Below, piece after piece: positions 42,161-55,029 of a stretch of DNA of 64,000 bases. This stretch comes from Sinohyriopsis cumingii (lineage: Eukaryota; Mollusca; Bivalvia; Unionida; Unionidae). The translations under genes and the position numbers were made by a program. The notes below the pieces were generated by a model. The model was not told the DNA's origin, ran no database searches, and saw nothing but the letters and a program-made list of their open reading frames with translations. How positions within the stretch are numbered: position 1 is the first letter of the stretch; the number at the start of each line of letters is the position of its first letter. The DNA lies in NCBI GenBank assembly GCA_028554795.2, contig CM068824.1:157278789-157342788 (forward strand), given 5' to 3'.

Positions 42161-44060
42161 TTCTCATAAGAATTCAATTTTTAATGGAATAACAGACAAG
42201 AACTTCAGTGGCTTCAGTTTTACTAATGGCCCTTTGAAACAAACAGGACATCTCAGGATATTTTTCCTGCTGGACGACAAGTGATTGTCGTTTGTCACCT
42301 TGATTAGAATAAAGAGAATGAGTAGATAAAAGATGAACACAATGATCAATATCGTTTCATTGATCCAAACAAGGAGTGGAAGTGACCTCATTAAAAGCCT
42401 GACCAATACATGTGTCAGCTAAAGGAATAATTTCCTTATCAACATCATTCTCAATAGCTTTCTTCGCCATAGCTCTGGTAATTGCACAAGCTGGGTATAA
42501 ATCAGGGAATTCTTTTCTAATTGGATCGACGTTCTGTTCCAAACAAGTCTAGTCAGTTACACATGGATTAAATAAAATGTTGTCTCCAGCTAGGTCGTTG
42601 CCTAATAATAAATGAATGCACTCAACGGGTATAATGCCCTCAACAGGTAAAACAGAGACTGTTCCGACTGTCACTGGTCCTGAGACTAAGTCTGATGACA
42701 ATTTTCCACAATGGAGAATAAGAATACTCTCACTAGAAGAAGACTTCTTAGAAAAAGGAAATAAAAATACCTGAAAATAAAAGACTTTGAGAATCTCATG
42801 CTTCCTTTAAAATTGTCATAGAGATAGGATTGACCGAATCACCTAAGAGTGATATAGAACCCTTGAATATGAATAGTTCATAATTATCCTTATTAGATCC
42901 AACAAATGTATTGCTTTCAATATTTTGAATAGGTCTTTCTTGATTATTATGCTTAATTTTCAGTTTGTAGCAATCAGAAGAAACGTGTCTTTTCTACTTG
43001 CAATAGGTACATGTAGGAATCGACAAGGATTTTTGATGAAGTTTATCTGAAGTATGATTTTTAAACGTTGTGACAGATTGAGATTTAGAAGGGCTTATAT
43101 TAGACTGAAATACTTTTTTGCCAGAGGACTGCTGAGTGCAACACTTGCCATCACTTGGAACATTATGAGATAAAAGAATACTCATCAGCAGCACAGACAC
43201 ATTTTTCTAAGATTTCTACCATATGCTCATAAAGATACGTTTTAGTGTCACTATGGATACAGTTCTTTAACTCTTCAAGTAATAAAAGTTGTCTAAGACT
43301 TTCATAATATTGATTAATTTTATTGGCTAAGCACCATCTATCAAATAACTGCTCTTTTTCTCTTCGAAATTCGACATCAGTTTGTCCAGCTTCGTTTTTA
43401 TAGTTTCTGAATTTTTGCCGATAAGCCTAAGAGACTAACTCATCGCCCTTTAAGATGCATTCCTTAAAAACATAATAGTCACCACTTTGCTGAAGCGACA
43501 GTAAATGGTAAATGTCACTAGCTTTACCAGTAAGTACACGTTGTAATAACATAGTCCAATGCTCCATTGGCCATTTCAAATATTCCGCTATTTTTTCAAA
43601 ACGAGGGAAATATTTGCCTACATATTTTTCTCGAAAAAGGGGCACTAACCTAATATTCTTTGTAACATCAAAACTTAGATTTGTATCCAAAGTAGGAATG
43701 TACTTTCCACTTGCCAGCTCTATTTCTTTTATTCTACATTGATATCCCCTCTTTTTCTTCTCTGATCGTAAATGCATTTGATGTTTCTGTAACTGTATTT
43801 GTTCTTTTTGTAACTGCATTTCTCCTTCTCTCTCCTATTTCTCCGATTGTAAATGCATTTGCTCTTTCTCTTTCTCCAATTTCATTTGTTCTTTCTCTTT
43901 CTCCAATTGCAACAGCATTTATGTTTCTTCTTTCTGAAGTTCGAGCTTCCTTAACTCCAATTCCATCTTGTACTTTAATTGTAATCCCTTTGCTTTTATG
44001 TCAGTCTGATAGACAGACATATTTTCTGGCAAGTTGAATCAATCCATCTTTTTCCAATGG
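42160..44060 (-). pseudogene. Decayed LTR-retroelement gag region (SCAN-like)
   Basis: The clearest part is 43427-43819, where a charged coiled-coil leader is followed by FDVTKNIRLVPLFREKYVG ... KYFPRFEKIAEYLKWPMEHW, with VLTGKASDIYHLLSLQQSGDY. This is the capsid/SCAN-like gag domain common in Gypsy-type elements of fish and molluscs. Downstream (toward lower coordinates) a CTYC...HVSSDC knuckle-like string near 42965-43005 is interrupted by a stop. Several frameshifts. No LTRs or pol were recognised. Confidence 0.7.
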
Positions 44061-44499
44061 TCTAATTGTTCCTGGATAGGACTTGAAAGAACGATTTCCG
44101 CTTTTGATGACATTATAAAAAAGCTTGCTGATTTCTCTCAAAATTTCATTTCAAAATTGTAGAATAATACTTGGGATTTAAAACTTTTAAAAAACTAGGT
44201 GAATTCATATTTCATTAAAGAAAGTCTTCTGAAATATTTTAGCCGAAATTCATATATCCTAGGACGAAGAAACCAATTTATTTGTTACATGTTTGTGCTT
44301 TCATAAACAGTAACAAGACAAAAGTGAAGACAACATTCCTTATAAAAAATTTAACAGATAATTTATTTCCCTAGAAAAAAAGGTAAAAATGAAAGAAAAA
44401 AAATTACGGTTTTAAGAATCAAATCCAAAAATAATCCAAGAATTTAAAATTAGAAGTCCTAGTAATAAAACGGTCTAACGAATTTGACTTGAAAGGCGA

Positions 44500-47240
44500 T
44501 GACGTATACTGTAGTTGGTATAGTAATAATAATAATGGTAGTCTCTCGAGTCGAGGAAGGCAAGTTGTGCAATTTTATTCAACGGTGGATGCGCATGTGG
44601 CTCCTGAGTCCAAATTCCGATGCACACAGGCGATTGCAGGTGGGGCATGGGACACCGGTGGTTGGTGGTATTTGTGATACAGTTCTGTGACGTCTCTCCT
44701 GAGTCGCAGCAAGACGCTGACGGCGGTCATCCTCAAAGGTGGAGCAGGCTTTTCTGGTCAGCGCTCGCCAATTTCTTCTGTCTAAGGCAGCGAGCTCGAG
44801 CTGGCGGGGTTGGAGGTCTGTCCATTTGATGTTCATCTTGAGGTTGTCTTTGTACCTCTTATGAGGGCGGCCTTGGTTTCGGTTTCCCTGGGCTAGCTCG
44901 CCATAGAACAACTGCTTTGGGATTCTGCTTTGATCCATGCGGATGACATGGCCAGTCCAACGAAGCTGGGCCAGGATTAATTTGGCTTCGTTGCTTGTTG
45001 TGTTCACTCTGTCAAGGACTTCCTGGTTGGTGATTCGGTCCTGCCACTTGATCCGCATAATGGATCTCAGGGAGCGCTGGTGGAATTGTTACAGCTGACT
45101 GATATGTCTTCGGTAGAGTGTCCACGTTTCACAGCCATACAAGAGAGACGTGAGGACAACTGCATTGTACACTTTCCTCTTTGTTGACAGGCGTATGTCC
45201 TTGTGCTGCAAAACCTTGGTTCGAAGTCGTCCGAGTGCTTGACTGGCTTTTTGGATCCTCACAGTGATTTCTTTGTCCAGGGAGCCGTCACTAGATATTG
45301 TGCTGCCAAGGTATTTGAAACTGTCCACATTCATCAGCTGCGTGGAGCCAATGGTGATACAGGGTTGTGAGGGGACAGTGGTTGGGGCGGGCTGGAAGAG
45401 GACTTCTGTCTTTCCTAGGCTGATTGTGAGTCCAAATAAGTTGTAGGCGTCAGAGAATCAGTCCATGATTGCCTGTACGTGAGTCTCTTCATGGGCCATG
45501 AGGGCACAGTCATCTGCAAAGAGTGCTTCAGTGATGAGTCTTTCTAGCGTCTTTGTTTTAGAAGCTAGGCGACGCAGATCAAACACTGATCCATCCAGGC
45601 GATACCTAATGTAGATTCCAATGTCAAGGGCACGGATAGCATGGAACAGTACCTGTGCGAAGAAGAGGCTGAAGAGTATCGGAGCAAGTACGCAGCCCTG
45701 TTTGACACCATTAGATATTGGGAATTTCTCAGAGGGTTCACCGTCTGAGAGAATCTCTTCAGTAATGTCAACGTGGAGGAGCCGAATGAGGTTGATAAAC
45801 TTCTGAGGACAACCAAGTTTCTTGAGTACTACCTACAGTGCGTCTCTGTTGACTGTATCAAAAGCCTTTGTCAGGTCCACGAAGACAGCATACAGATTCA
45901 TGTTCTGCTCAAGGCACTTCTCTTGGATTTGTCTCACTGCAAAGATCATGTGAACGGTGCTGCAGTCTGGGCGAAAACCACACTGAGACTCGGGGAGGTT
46001 ATCTTCTGACACTGCCGCAATAAGCCTGTTGAGGATGATGGGAGCAAGTATTTTGCCAGCTATGCACAGCAGGGAGATGCCTCTGTAGTTACTGCAGTCC
46101 ACACGTGTGCCTTTATTTTTATAGACGGTCATGATTGATGCGTCCCTGAGGTCGTTTGTCATCTCTTCTTCCTTCCAGATGCTGATTAGCACATCGTGGA
46201 ATGCCTCCAGAGTCTGTTCACTGAGAGCCTTGTACACCTCCGCTGGGATACCATCCTTTCCAGGTGCCCTGCCACAGTTAATTTGTTTAATGGCCCTCCT
46301 CAACTCCTCCATCATTGGTGGAATATCCAGTTTGTCGTGCGTTGGCTGCTGGGGTATTTGGTCAAGAACAGATTGGCTGACCGATGAGGGCATGTTTAGG
46401 AGCTGACTAAAGTGTTCTTTCCATCTTTCCTTAATGCCATTCTTGTCCTTTATTAGTGTAATGCCATCTGCAGCGAGCAAGGGCGCAAAGCTGGACTTTG
46501 CGTGGCTGAAGATTGACCTGATAGCGTTATAGAACTCTTTGGGGTTGTTAGTGTCAGCATAGCTTTGCACTTCATCAGCTTTCTTTTCCCACCAATGGTC
46601 ATGCATCTTGCGGATTTCCCTCTGAGCCTCAGCTTGATAAAATTTGAAGCGGTCTTTTTTGTTGATGGAGTTTGTGTCATTCTGCCAGTCCATGAATGCT
46701 TTGTTCTTTCTGGCAAGCAGATCTTCAGTGGCATCGTTGTTCTCGTCGAACCAGTCTTGATGGATTCGCTTCTTTGGGCCCAGGGTCGCCATAGCTGTTT
46801 CTCTTATCGTGTCCCTGAGCTTGTTCCATTTTTCGGAGGCATTTCCACATATCGGTCCGTTTGTTTACAGCTTGTCATCTAGTCTCTTCTGGAAATTGAG
46901 CTTGGTGGAAGGCTGCTGGAGTTTGACAATGTTGAAGGCTGTGCGCACAAGTTTAGGACGTCTTAGGTGATGAGGGGCAATGTGCAGCTGTATGGTAGTT
47001 CGGACAAGTCTGTGGTCTGTCTAGCATTCTGCTCCTGGCATGGCCTTGGTGATGAGGACATCCTTGGCATCATGCTGGCGGACTATTACATAGTCATTTA
47101 AGAGCCATTGGTGAGATCTGGGGTGCATCCAGGTGTTCTTGTGTTTGTTCGCCATTCTGAACATTGAGTTTGTGATTAGGAGGTTAAATTCTGCGCATTT
47201 GCTGAGTAGGAACGGTCCGTTGTTGTTCATTCATTGAGTG
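44500..47240 (-). mobile_element. 5'-truncated non-LTR (LINE) retrotransposon
   Basis: Minus-strand reverse transcriptase remnants. 47230-46870 has the end of an APE endonuclease (TDHRLVRT type string after a stop). 46792-45833 is an open 319-codon stretch with RT motifs APGKDGIPAEVYK, YRGISLL, SQCGFRPDCST and FVDLTKAFDTVNR. 45334-45089 and 45058-44579 carry the thumb/connection region and a terminal C2H2-like finger (CPTCNRLCASEFGLRSHMRIH). The frame is broken at about 45830, 45560 and 45080. A short ATT-rich tail near 44523-44540 may mark the 3' end. The clade cannot be fixed by eye; it looks like a Jockey/I-type lineage. Confidence 0.85.
45833..46792 (-). pseudogene. LINE reverse transcriptase fragment
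   Basis: Longest open part of the LINE above. Contains the palm/fingers motifs up to FVDLTKAFDTVN, but ends before the catalytic YxDD motif, which lies beyond the frame break. Not functional. Confidence 0.85.
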
Positions 47241-48963
47241 TTTTGAACGGTAACATCTGTCACTATTAACAGTGGAAAGCCAAAAGCACACTTATGCACT
47301 TGGACTTATGGCACTTATTTTATTAAACTCTTGAATAAAATTTGGTTATAACTGTTGATGTGATGTACCTGTATATGTGGCACAAACTATTATTTTCTGA
47401 AAGATCTTTTAAAAGACAAAAGCACAATTCACTTGTTTTAAACTTTAATGATAACAGAAAACTTTGCATTAGTTATAACTCCTGTTTAAAATGACCATGA
47501 GGCAAAGATATTTATCTAACTCATGGAAATTTAAGATATTGCATACAGTTCAATGTTATCTGACTCTCCAGATATGAATGAAAGGCAGAATTGTGTTTCC
47601 AGAGTTGTTTATGTCTGCCTGAGTGGCTTATATTTAGTTACATTGCCATTTAAAAAATAAAGATAATTGTGACAATGAAAATTGTTTTATTTATTTATTG
47701 TTTATTTGTTTTTTTTATTTATTTATTGTTCTATAACAGTATATATTTGCATGCAACTTTTTTGGTTAAAAAACACCAGAAGGAACTATTGGCCCCCGGG
47801 CATCTTCACTTTATCAAATCTGGCCCTCTTTGCAAAATGTTTGGACACCCCTGACGTAAAATATATGCCCGGATAAGGATGAAACCTCCGGTAAAACCAG
47901 AATTTTGAAATAATTGATACACGTTTAAAGTAACGTACTCATAGTACAGCCTCGATTTCATTCTATAAATACCACACTAAGAATGAATAAAAAAGACGTT
48001 GTTTACTTCAACTCTTACTGACTCTGACTCAAGGTCAGGAACTAGATCAGCATTTGATCCAAAGTTCTAATATTTTGTTTTCCAAAACTGAACTGAATTT
48101 ATGGATAACATCAAATTCAGTAAATAAAATTACATTACAATATCATTAATGGAATAAACAAACAATTAAATTGAATCAAATATAAATTAAATCAAATATA
48201 CATAACAATGATATAACATACCTACTGTCAATCTTTCTAAATTTACATGCTTGTCATTGTGCTTAAATGAACTATTTCTCGAATGTAATACATTTTCTTC
48301 TACTCATACCCTGATTTGGGAGGTAGGACCCAAATTTTACAGTAAGGGCAGTTATTTATTTTTCATTTGTAAAACGACTTGGCATGATCGTGTGTGATTG
48401 GCATTGAATTACTGCTTGCATAATACAGTATTTAATACGCACTACCATATTTAGTATTATCACAGTCATCATAATTAGATACAGCGTAAGAAGAATTAGA
48501 GTAAGGTGAACTAGTGGGTTTAGGTTTATTGCCATGATTACCGCTATTACGAAATTTCACGACTTGTCTTAATTTATCTGTCTTTATTCAATACTTGACT
48601 ACTTTTCTTTACATAGGAAAGTACGGAAGTACTTCTAAATAGCATAGAAAACCGATATACCTATTGATCAGTATGTTTGTATATCTACTCATATTGATTT
48701 AGTTTCTCGCGATTTTAGTGAGATAGTAGTTGTAACTAAATTGTATCGACTAGACTGATCTAGATTGTTAATTTGTATCCTTCTTTCTATACTTGTACTT
48801 TTTTAAAAGCACAAAAAGCACCGAAGCTAAATAACGTTACATGATTGTATGTCTAATTAAGGTTTTGTTTGAAATTTTTTGATATAACACTCTTTGTCAT
48901 CGGAATCCAAACCAATGAGTGTGACATCTAAAATTTTCAAACACTTCAATTACACATACAACT

Positions 48964-49410
48964 ATGAAAAGTGTGATATGTTGCCTTTTCTTTTGTGTTG
49001 ATTGCTTCTCTTCTTTGTCTGTGTTTCGTAAGTGCAAAAGTTCTAAGAAATCGTCGGAACAACGAAATAATATATCAAGAGAACGGTTTTAATTGGACAG
49101 TGGTCCACAACCCCATGGATCCAAGCAAGGGTTTTAACGGGTTCATATACACTACAAACTATCAGCCACGATTTAAACCATTACTCAGTCTCCCCTATCT
49201 ACCCCGTCTGTAAAGGTTTGCAGAGCAATGACAGTGAACTCATGATTGTTTTCGACTGCAATGCTCTCAGCATCAAGGATTCGTTTGACTTGAGCACCGA
49301 CAAATTCCAGAAAACTGACTGTTTCATTAGAATCCTCAAGAGAACAACTCCCCATAATTTAGATACATATATTCTCAGTATGATGCTCCTGCTCCACACT
49401 CGCCAAAAAT
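48964..49410 (+). pseudogene. Possible decayed gene with signal-peptide-like start
   Basis: A hydrophobic LIASLLCLCFVSAK string followed by ENGFNWTVVHNPMDPSKGFNG, then in another frame a stretch with DSELMIVFDCNALSIKDSF. There are a stop directly before the hydrophobic string and a frame change near 49205. No family recognised; could be chance. Confidence 0.25.
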
Positions 49411-49592
49411 AAATTTTAGATATGTGTACATTGATTTTCTCTAGGAACGACCCCAGCCTCTTTCTCCTCTCTACACAGTCCTCATAATGGTTGGTAATGG
49501 GTTAGTAGTTTTTATGCATCTTATATTAGATCAATATTACCCGACTTTGTGAATACATTCGGGCGGTATTCTGGTGGAAACTAGAAGAAACG

Positions 49593-49935
49593 TGTGTAGC
49601 ACCATAGTACTCCACAAACAAGTTCTATCATACATACAAATCTATTACAAATACTAAAATATGGGATGCACCAATAAAATATCAGGGGTGACTACAAGTA
49701 AAGCAACCATATCGCAAATCTTTCAATACTGATCTACCTCTTCATATCATGAATTAGATTAGTTCGTTCCATTTATATCGTTTCTGTAAATATATACAGT
49801 CAGACATCTTGTACATTCTGTAAAGTATTACGTTTTTTGTGTGTCTTGTGTTCTTGTTTCGTTTTTGTGATCGCCTTTGCCGCTACGATCTCTTGAGCAA
49901 TAAATCGACAGAAACGGCACATTCTTGGGCTGGAT
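49593..49935 (+). repeat. Interspersed repeat copy 1 (possible solo LTR)
   Basis: About 340 bp starting TGTGTAGCACCATAGTACTC and containing an AATAAA near 49899. The same sequence occurs inverted at about 53605-53953. TG start and poly(A) signal suggest a solo LTR, but the 3' boundary is unclear. Confidence 0.7.
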
Positions 49936-51267
49936 TAACTCGTTTGTCAGTTTTTGCATCAGCACATATAACCTTATTGCACATGAACTTTATATTTTAT
50001 ATTCAGATCATCGGTCTAGGCAACTCGTCCTGCAAAAGAAGTCTGCGCTAGTTACCTGTCATCACTAAGGCTTTGTAACGTCTATATGACCGCATGTTAA
50101 ATATTTGTGCTTCTCTGAAAGGAATTATCTCTTCGACGTTAAATTCTCTATATCAATTACTATTTCACAATTTCAGAAATTCTTTCAACGTATTGAGAAT
50201 GGACATTTTTTCATTCTTATACGTACGTGAAATTTGTTTTGCAATGTGGTGAAGACATGAGGGGTGGGTCTTTTTTACATTCAGTTGTATGCATGATTGT
50301 GATTTTCAATGCCGAACAACTATGGCAAATAACCTGTACCATATCACTGTTGTCTTTTATTTTTTCTAATGCAATCATCCCGATTAACCCCGTCCGGTAA
50401 ATGATTTAGAGCGCGTGAGGTGGCGTACCATTCATAAACCAGAAGCAAACTTTAGTTAGCGATCAATGCTATTGGCTTGCGAAAATTCGTAAGGGAACAA
50501 CGAAGTTCTCCTTAGGCACACATATTAGTTTATACTGCATATTGATAACATACGCAATTAGCTTTGTGGTTTAGACTACAATATTTGCAATACGCCATCA
50601 TTACTTTCGCCGTAACGTTTCTCTCTAGAATGTTCAAATAAATAATTGTACGTTATCCAACTGTGTTAAGTTTTAAAATCCCACATCAGGTGTCAGCAGT
50701 TTGTGTCACAATTATACCCTTGATACTGATTAACCTTCAATCAAGTGATGTTTACCACAATATTCTCTTTGCCCTCAAATTAGATCAATGCGTATACACA
50801 CTGAGAAAATGTCCATGGCTTTAGTCATTATTCGAACACTCGGTCGGGAAGATAAAGAGATAATCATTAACTGCAGCACATTATATCCCGAAATATGTAG
50901 TGGATGCTGATGGTCTCTCGCAATCTGGACAATTTGATCTGATCGCTCTGCTTCTATGAACAAATTATATAGACTAGTTTCAAGTGAAAAGTGACATTGT
51001 TCTCCTTTTTATGTTTCATTTATAAAATATGATCAATAAAAGCATTTTTCCTCAAAAAGTGGTGGATATATTTTTTTGTGATGATCATGTCGTAAACGTT
51101 TACGATACTGACACAGACAGGTTTTAATACATTCAAGTCAATCCAAACACATTGACATTGTCTACCTGTTTTTCTTAACTCTTTTGTGTTCCAAACTATT
51201 GTATCGTTAACTTATAGGAACATAGCAAATTGACATTTATACATGGAGCAGTAAACTCTATTTGCAG

Positions 51268-51480
51268 TGATCCAGTGTTCTAACTATTCTATTGGAAAAG
51301 GGAGCATTACAGTTGTACAATATGGGGATTCAAACCAAACCTTTACGTACGGAACAAAACTCAACGTCACATGTCATGAAGGATACAGGATGTCAGATGA
51401 CGGAGTGGTTACTAATGAGACTGAAAGTGATTTAGAGTGCAATGCCACCGGAAATTGGTCAAGAAACCTTACATGTTCAA
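51268..51480 (+). CDS. Host gene exon 4: sushi (CCP) domain
   Basis: A single phase-1 exon between TATTTGCAG and A|GTAATC. Encodes a ~60-residue complement-control module with four cysteines (QCSNYS ... VTCHEGYRM ... LECNATGNWS ... LTCSS) and the typical G.W before the last Cys. Sushi modules mediate protein or glycan contacts in complement and adhesion proteins; the exon continues the secreted lectin gene. Confidence 0.8.
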
Positions 51481-51876
51481 GTAATCTTTATACTTATTTA
51501 AAATTCAAAGATTCAAGTAAACATTCTAAACGTTTATTGCACTATTCACTAATACTCAGCAAGTGAAAATAAAATATAGTAATTTTCTATTTTTCATGCC
51601 AAAAATCGGTATTGATGATGATGATAAAAATGATGTTGATGGTAATGATGATGATCTCAAATATGTTGATGAATTTTTAAACTTTTGATATATAATATCA
51701 GACGTCGAATCATGCCTCGAAGTATTCCATATTTGTTTATGAAAAATAAGAATTATATCTGATGTATACATATTTCTAAAACCGTTGTTGTGTGTAGAGG
51801 ACATATCTAAGTCATTTAGACTAATTATCCCTACAGAGAAAATGGTGACTTAATTAACCTTCTTTGCCAATAACAG

Positions 51877-52074
51877 TTGTAGTTTGCGGGTGGCCTCCAA
51901 ATATCCCGAACAACAGTAAACAGACTCTAACACCCGGAATCGCTGGTGACACCACATACAACGCCACACTGACTGTGGAATGTAATGAAGGTTACAGCTA
52001 CAGCTTACAGGAAACAGAATCTATTCGGTGTTCTGACGATGGAGTTTGGGCTGGACAACTTGGAAACTGTAATG
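51877..52074 (+). CDS. Host gene exon 5: second sushi (CCP) domain
   Basis: Between CCAATAACAG and G|GTAATT, phase 1. Four cysteines in CCP spacing: VCGWPPNIPNN, TVECNEGYSY, IRCSDDGVW, GNCNG. Same gene as exons 1-4. No later exon is seen before element C begins, so the gene either continues beyond the window or was interrupted. Confidence 0.8.
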
Positions 52075-53604
52075 GTAATTATGCATTTGCAAGTGGATAT
52101 ATTTGACTGGTATATGTTTTATGTATGACTGATTTTTGCATAATACGCAATGATGTAAATTAAACTAGTGAGTAAAATAAGACCCAAAAAAGGCACAACA
52201 GATGGGACGTTTTCTTGATGTTCATTGTATAGGCGGTTGCTCACGCAATGGTAAATTAGGGAATCATTTACAAGAGGGTCAACGATAGGTCAGATCAAGG
52301 TTACACTGACTTTTTCAAATCGTGTTTAGAGTCTTATCTTTAGCCACTTCTTAAACAAGTATCGCTGTTTATTTCTATACAATGCACTAGTAAACGCATT
52401 ATTATTTGCTTTAAATATGTCCTACCATGCAAACTGATAGTATTGGCGGGATTGTACATCAAAATAACGGTAATATGAAAGAATCATTATACAAGACGAA
52501 ATGCATTAGGTTTGTACTCTACACCGCTACAGAAATTAATTGTGCTATTTGACGACCCAGAATTTAACATTTGGCAATGAGGAGTGGTTAAATATGAAAC
52601 AGAACATTGAAGCAAAAATTGGCGTCAATTTGCCGGCACTAACTATCCCGTGTCAATTATCGGATCTAAACCTAAGATATAACTTGATCAGTTTTTATTA
52701 TAGTAACAACAAGTTAACCATAACGCTGGAGAAACTCGCTATCATGATGATGGATGAAGGGTGGTTTGGGTGGATGAGGTAGGAGGATCCTTCAAAGTAA
52801 TGGGATCGGTTTGTACAAAGAACTATACCGCAGCCTTAAAATTTTCAATAGGGATTTTCCTTGTTTGTTGCGGTATCCAGTTGAAGCTGTTATATATCAG
52901 ATCAACAGCTGGCAATGTGTTTCTCATCTTGTTTCGACTCTCTGATCTTACACTAAGTAACAAAAAGAAGCAAGTTTTCTTAAAATTCTCTAAAGTATAA
53001 AATAAAACTTTAAGAGGAGCTTACAGTATGATGAATTAAATCCAAGAGTCCTTAAACATTCTAAGTAAGTCCAAAAGAATCGAGTTTTCCTAAAGAATTG
53101 CAGGTCCTGTAAGGTGTTGAACTCCTTTGAATAAATTTAGCCCAAGAATAATATTTTAGTCCATATTCAAAGAGCACTTTTAATTCCAAAGAATAATCCG
53201 AACAAATGATTTCCTCTCAAATTATATCTAAACACGACATTAAACATTTCTGCAAACTGATTTTAAAAGTTGAAGAGAGGAAATAAGAATGAACTGATTG
53301 GTCAACTCTCTCCCCTTATATGCACACTGTGGCAGCATTACGACTCATAAATCGCAATACTTTCTACGTGACAATGGTCAAAATACCCAAAGTCGCTACA
53401 GAGCCCACCTGACTGTACCAGCTAATCGGAACTTAACCCAAACTTGTCAACAGGTTTATTATTACAATCAGTGTTAAACTCTATTAGTATATATTAATAG
53501 CTTATATGCAATTTACAGAGACGCGCCAAAAGTGAAAACACAATATATACATAACAATTTTAAAGAACCAAGCCATCACTAATTTGAAGACAAATTCAAC
53601 GAAC
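52075..53604 (+). other. Non-coding DNA between exon 5 and element C
   Basis: AT-rich. A short frame at 52540-52782 shows no domain. No gene supported. Confidence 0.5.
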
Positions 53605-53953
53605 CGATAGCCTATAGCCCAAAAATATGCCATTTCTGTCGATTTATTGCTCAGGAGATCGTAGCGGCAAAGGCGATCACACAAACGAAACAAAAACACA
53701 AGACACATAAAAAACGTAATACTTTACAGAATGTACAAGATGTCTGACTATATATTTACAGAAACGATATAAATGGAACGAACTAATCTAATTCATGATA
53801 TGAAGAGGTAGATCAGTATTGAAAGATTTGCGATATGGTTGTTTTACTTGTAGGCACCCCTGATATTTTATTGGTGCATCCCATATTTTAGTCTTCTTAA
53901 TTGATTTGTATAGTATGATAGGACTTGTTGGTGGAGTACTATGGTGCGACACA
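53605..53953 (-). repeat. Interspersed repeat copy 2, inverted
   Basis: Inverted copy of 49593-49935 with scattered substitutions. Its TGTGTCGCACC end lies 4 bp from the left terminus of element C, so element C inserted at or beside the edge of this repeat. Confidence 0.75.
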
Positions 53954-53957
53954 TGTT

Positions 53958-54380
53958 AGTAATATAAGGGTGAGATTAGCGACAATGGGAATTAGCATTA
54001 AAAACACCCCCTGGGTAAGATTAGCGACAATGGAAATTTAACATTAACCACCCTGGGTAAGATTAGCGACAATGGAAATTTAACATGGGCAAAAAACCCT
54101 GGGTAAGATTAGCGACAATGGAATTTAACATTGGAGAAAGGAAAAAAAAGGAAATATTGATTTTAGCGACAAAGGCATTCGAACAATGGAAAACACATAT
54201 CGATTCTAGGGACAAAGGCAATTGAACATGGGGAATAGAGTTTGGGTCTGTCTAGGGACAAGGGGAATTGAACATGGGAATAGAGTTTGGGTTTGTCTAG
54301 GGACAAAGGGGAATTGAACATGTTAGAAAAAAAAACTACTTTAGGGACAAGGGGAATTGAACATGGGATTTTTTTTAAAA
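53958..54380. repeat. Element C left TIR with two tandem-repeat arrays
   Basis: Array 1 (about 53968-54137): four units of 42-46 bp, each with GGGTAAGATTAGCGACAATGG and A/T-rich spacers. Array 2 (about 54206-54370): three to four units of ~50 bp with CTAGGGACAAGGGGAATTGAACATGG. The two arrays share an AGNGACAANGG...AA.T..AACAT core. Tandem repeats inside TIRs are usual for Polintons. The matching right TIR is outside the window. Confidence 0.75.
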
Positions 54381-54414
54381 CAAAAGTTTTATAAAGGGTT
54401 AGGCAATGGAAAGT

Positions 54415-54457
54415 CATTCTCTTTTTTCGAGAAATATGGGTGGCCCTGAAAAGGGCC
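54415..54457 (-). terminator. Histone-type mRNA 3' end signal after 178-residue gene
   Basis: Read on the minus strand: GGCCCTTTTCAGGGCC (6-bp stem, TTTC loop) at 54457-54442, immediately ACCCA at 54441-54437, then a purine-rich GAAAAAAGAGAATG about 8 nt further. This equals the stem-loop / ACCCA / histone-downstream-element layout of replication-dependent histone genes. It lies 24 nt after the stop codon, within the usual 25-50 nt range. Confidence 0.8.
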
Positions 54458-54481
54458 TTTGGGTTTTTTCTTCTTCTTCTT

Positions 54482-55018
54482 CTAACTCCTTAACTTCTTC
54501 CACCATCCTCTTATTTCTTCCATCATTCCTTTCTTCTTCTTCTTTTCTGTTTCCGGCATCCAGTCCGGGTGACCCATGGCTCGGAACTTCTCTTGGATTT
54601 TCATCCAGTTTGAGTTTAGTTTCTCTAGTTCTTCCTTTTTCTTTCTATTTTCTTCTTCTTTTCTTTCCTTTGACCACTTTTCTTTGATCTTCTTGACCTC
54701 TTCGGTCAGCACATTTCTCATTACTTCTTCGGCTTTCTTAAGCTTGTCTAAGCCCCACTTCACAAAAGACCAACCTGTCCATTCTAGAATGTCTTCTAAA
54801 TAACACCTTACACTCGTCACATAAACTATGGCTTCTTTCAACTTACCCACTTTAACATACGGTGGGTTAATTAAACCTCTGATTCTCTTCTCCTCATCCT
54901 CTATCATTTCTTTTACAATATTGATGGCTAAGTGGAGGCTGGTTACTTGTCTTGAGACGAAGTCTTTTGTCACTGCATGCCTCCATACCCAAACCCATAA
55001 TCTACTATTCACACCCAC
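54482..55018 (-). CDS. Accessory coiled-coil protein 1 (element C)
   Basis: 178 codons open; the first codon is GTG at 55018 and the first ATG is ~36 codons in, so the start is uncertain. A core shared with the next two genes is readable (KLKEAIVYVTSVRCYL, then TEEVKKIKEKWSKERKEEE), followed by a long charged coiled coil. Function unknown. Followed by a histone-type stem-loop. An AATATAAAC box lies upstream at about 55085-55095. Confidence 0.6.
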   Translation of the reverse strand: MGVNSRLWVWVWRHAVTKDFVSRQVTSLHLAINIVKEMIEDEEKRIRGLINPPYVKVGKLKEAIVYVTSVRCYLEDILEWTGWSFVKWGLDKLKKAEEVMRNVLTEEVKKIKEKWSKERKEEENRKKKEELEKLNSNWMKIQEKFRAMGHPDWMPETEKKKKKGMMEEIRGWWKKLRS

Positions 55019-55029
55019 GTACTTGAGTG

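Larger units (their letters stand above)
47240..51267 (+). other. Intron of host gene, mostly featureless
   Basis: AT-rich. It holds one interspersed repeat (49593-49935) and a weak gene-like stretch at about 48964-49410. Otherwise nothing supported. Confidence 0.5.

Noticed and set aside
44489..44829. Plus-strand frames over the LINE 3' region
   Set aside because: Antisense of the recognisable LINE reverse-transcriptase tail and zinc finger.
52540..52782. 80-codon frame after the last sushi exon
   Set aside because: No cysteines in domain spacing, no splice sites in the right phase, no recognisable family.
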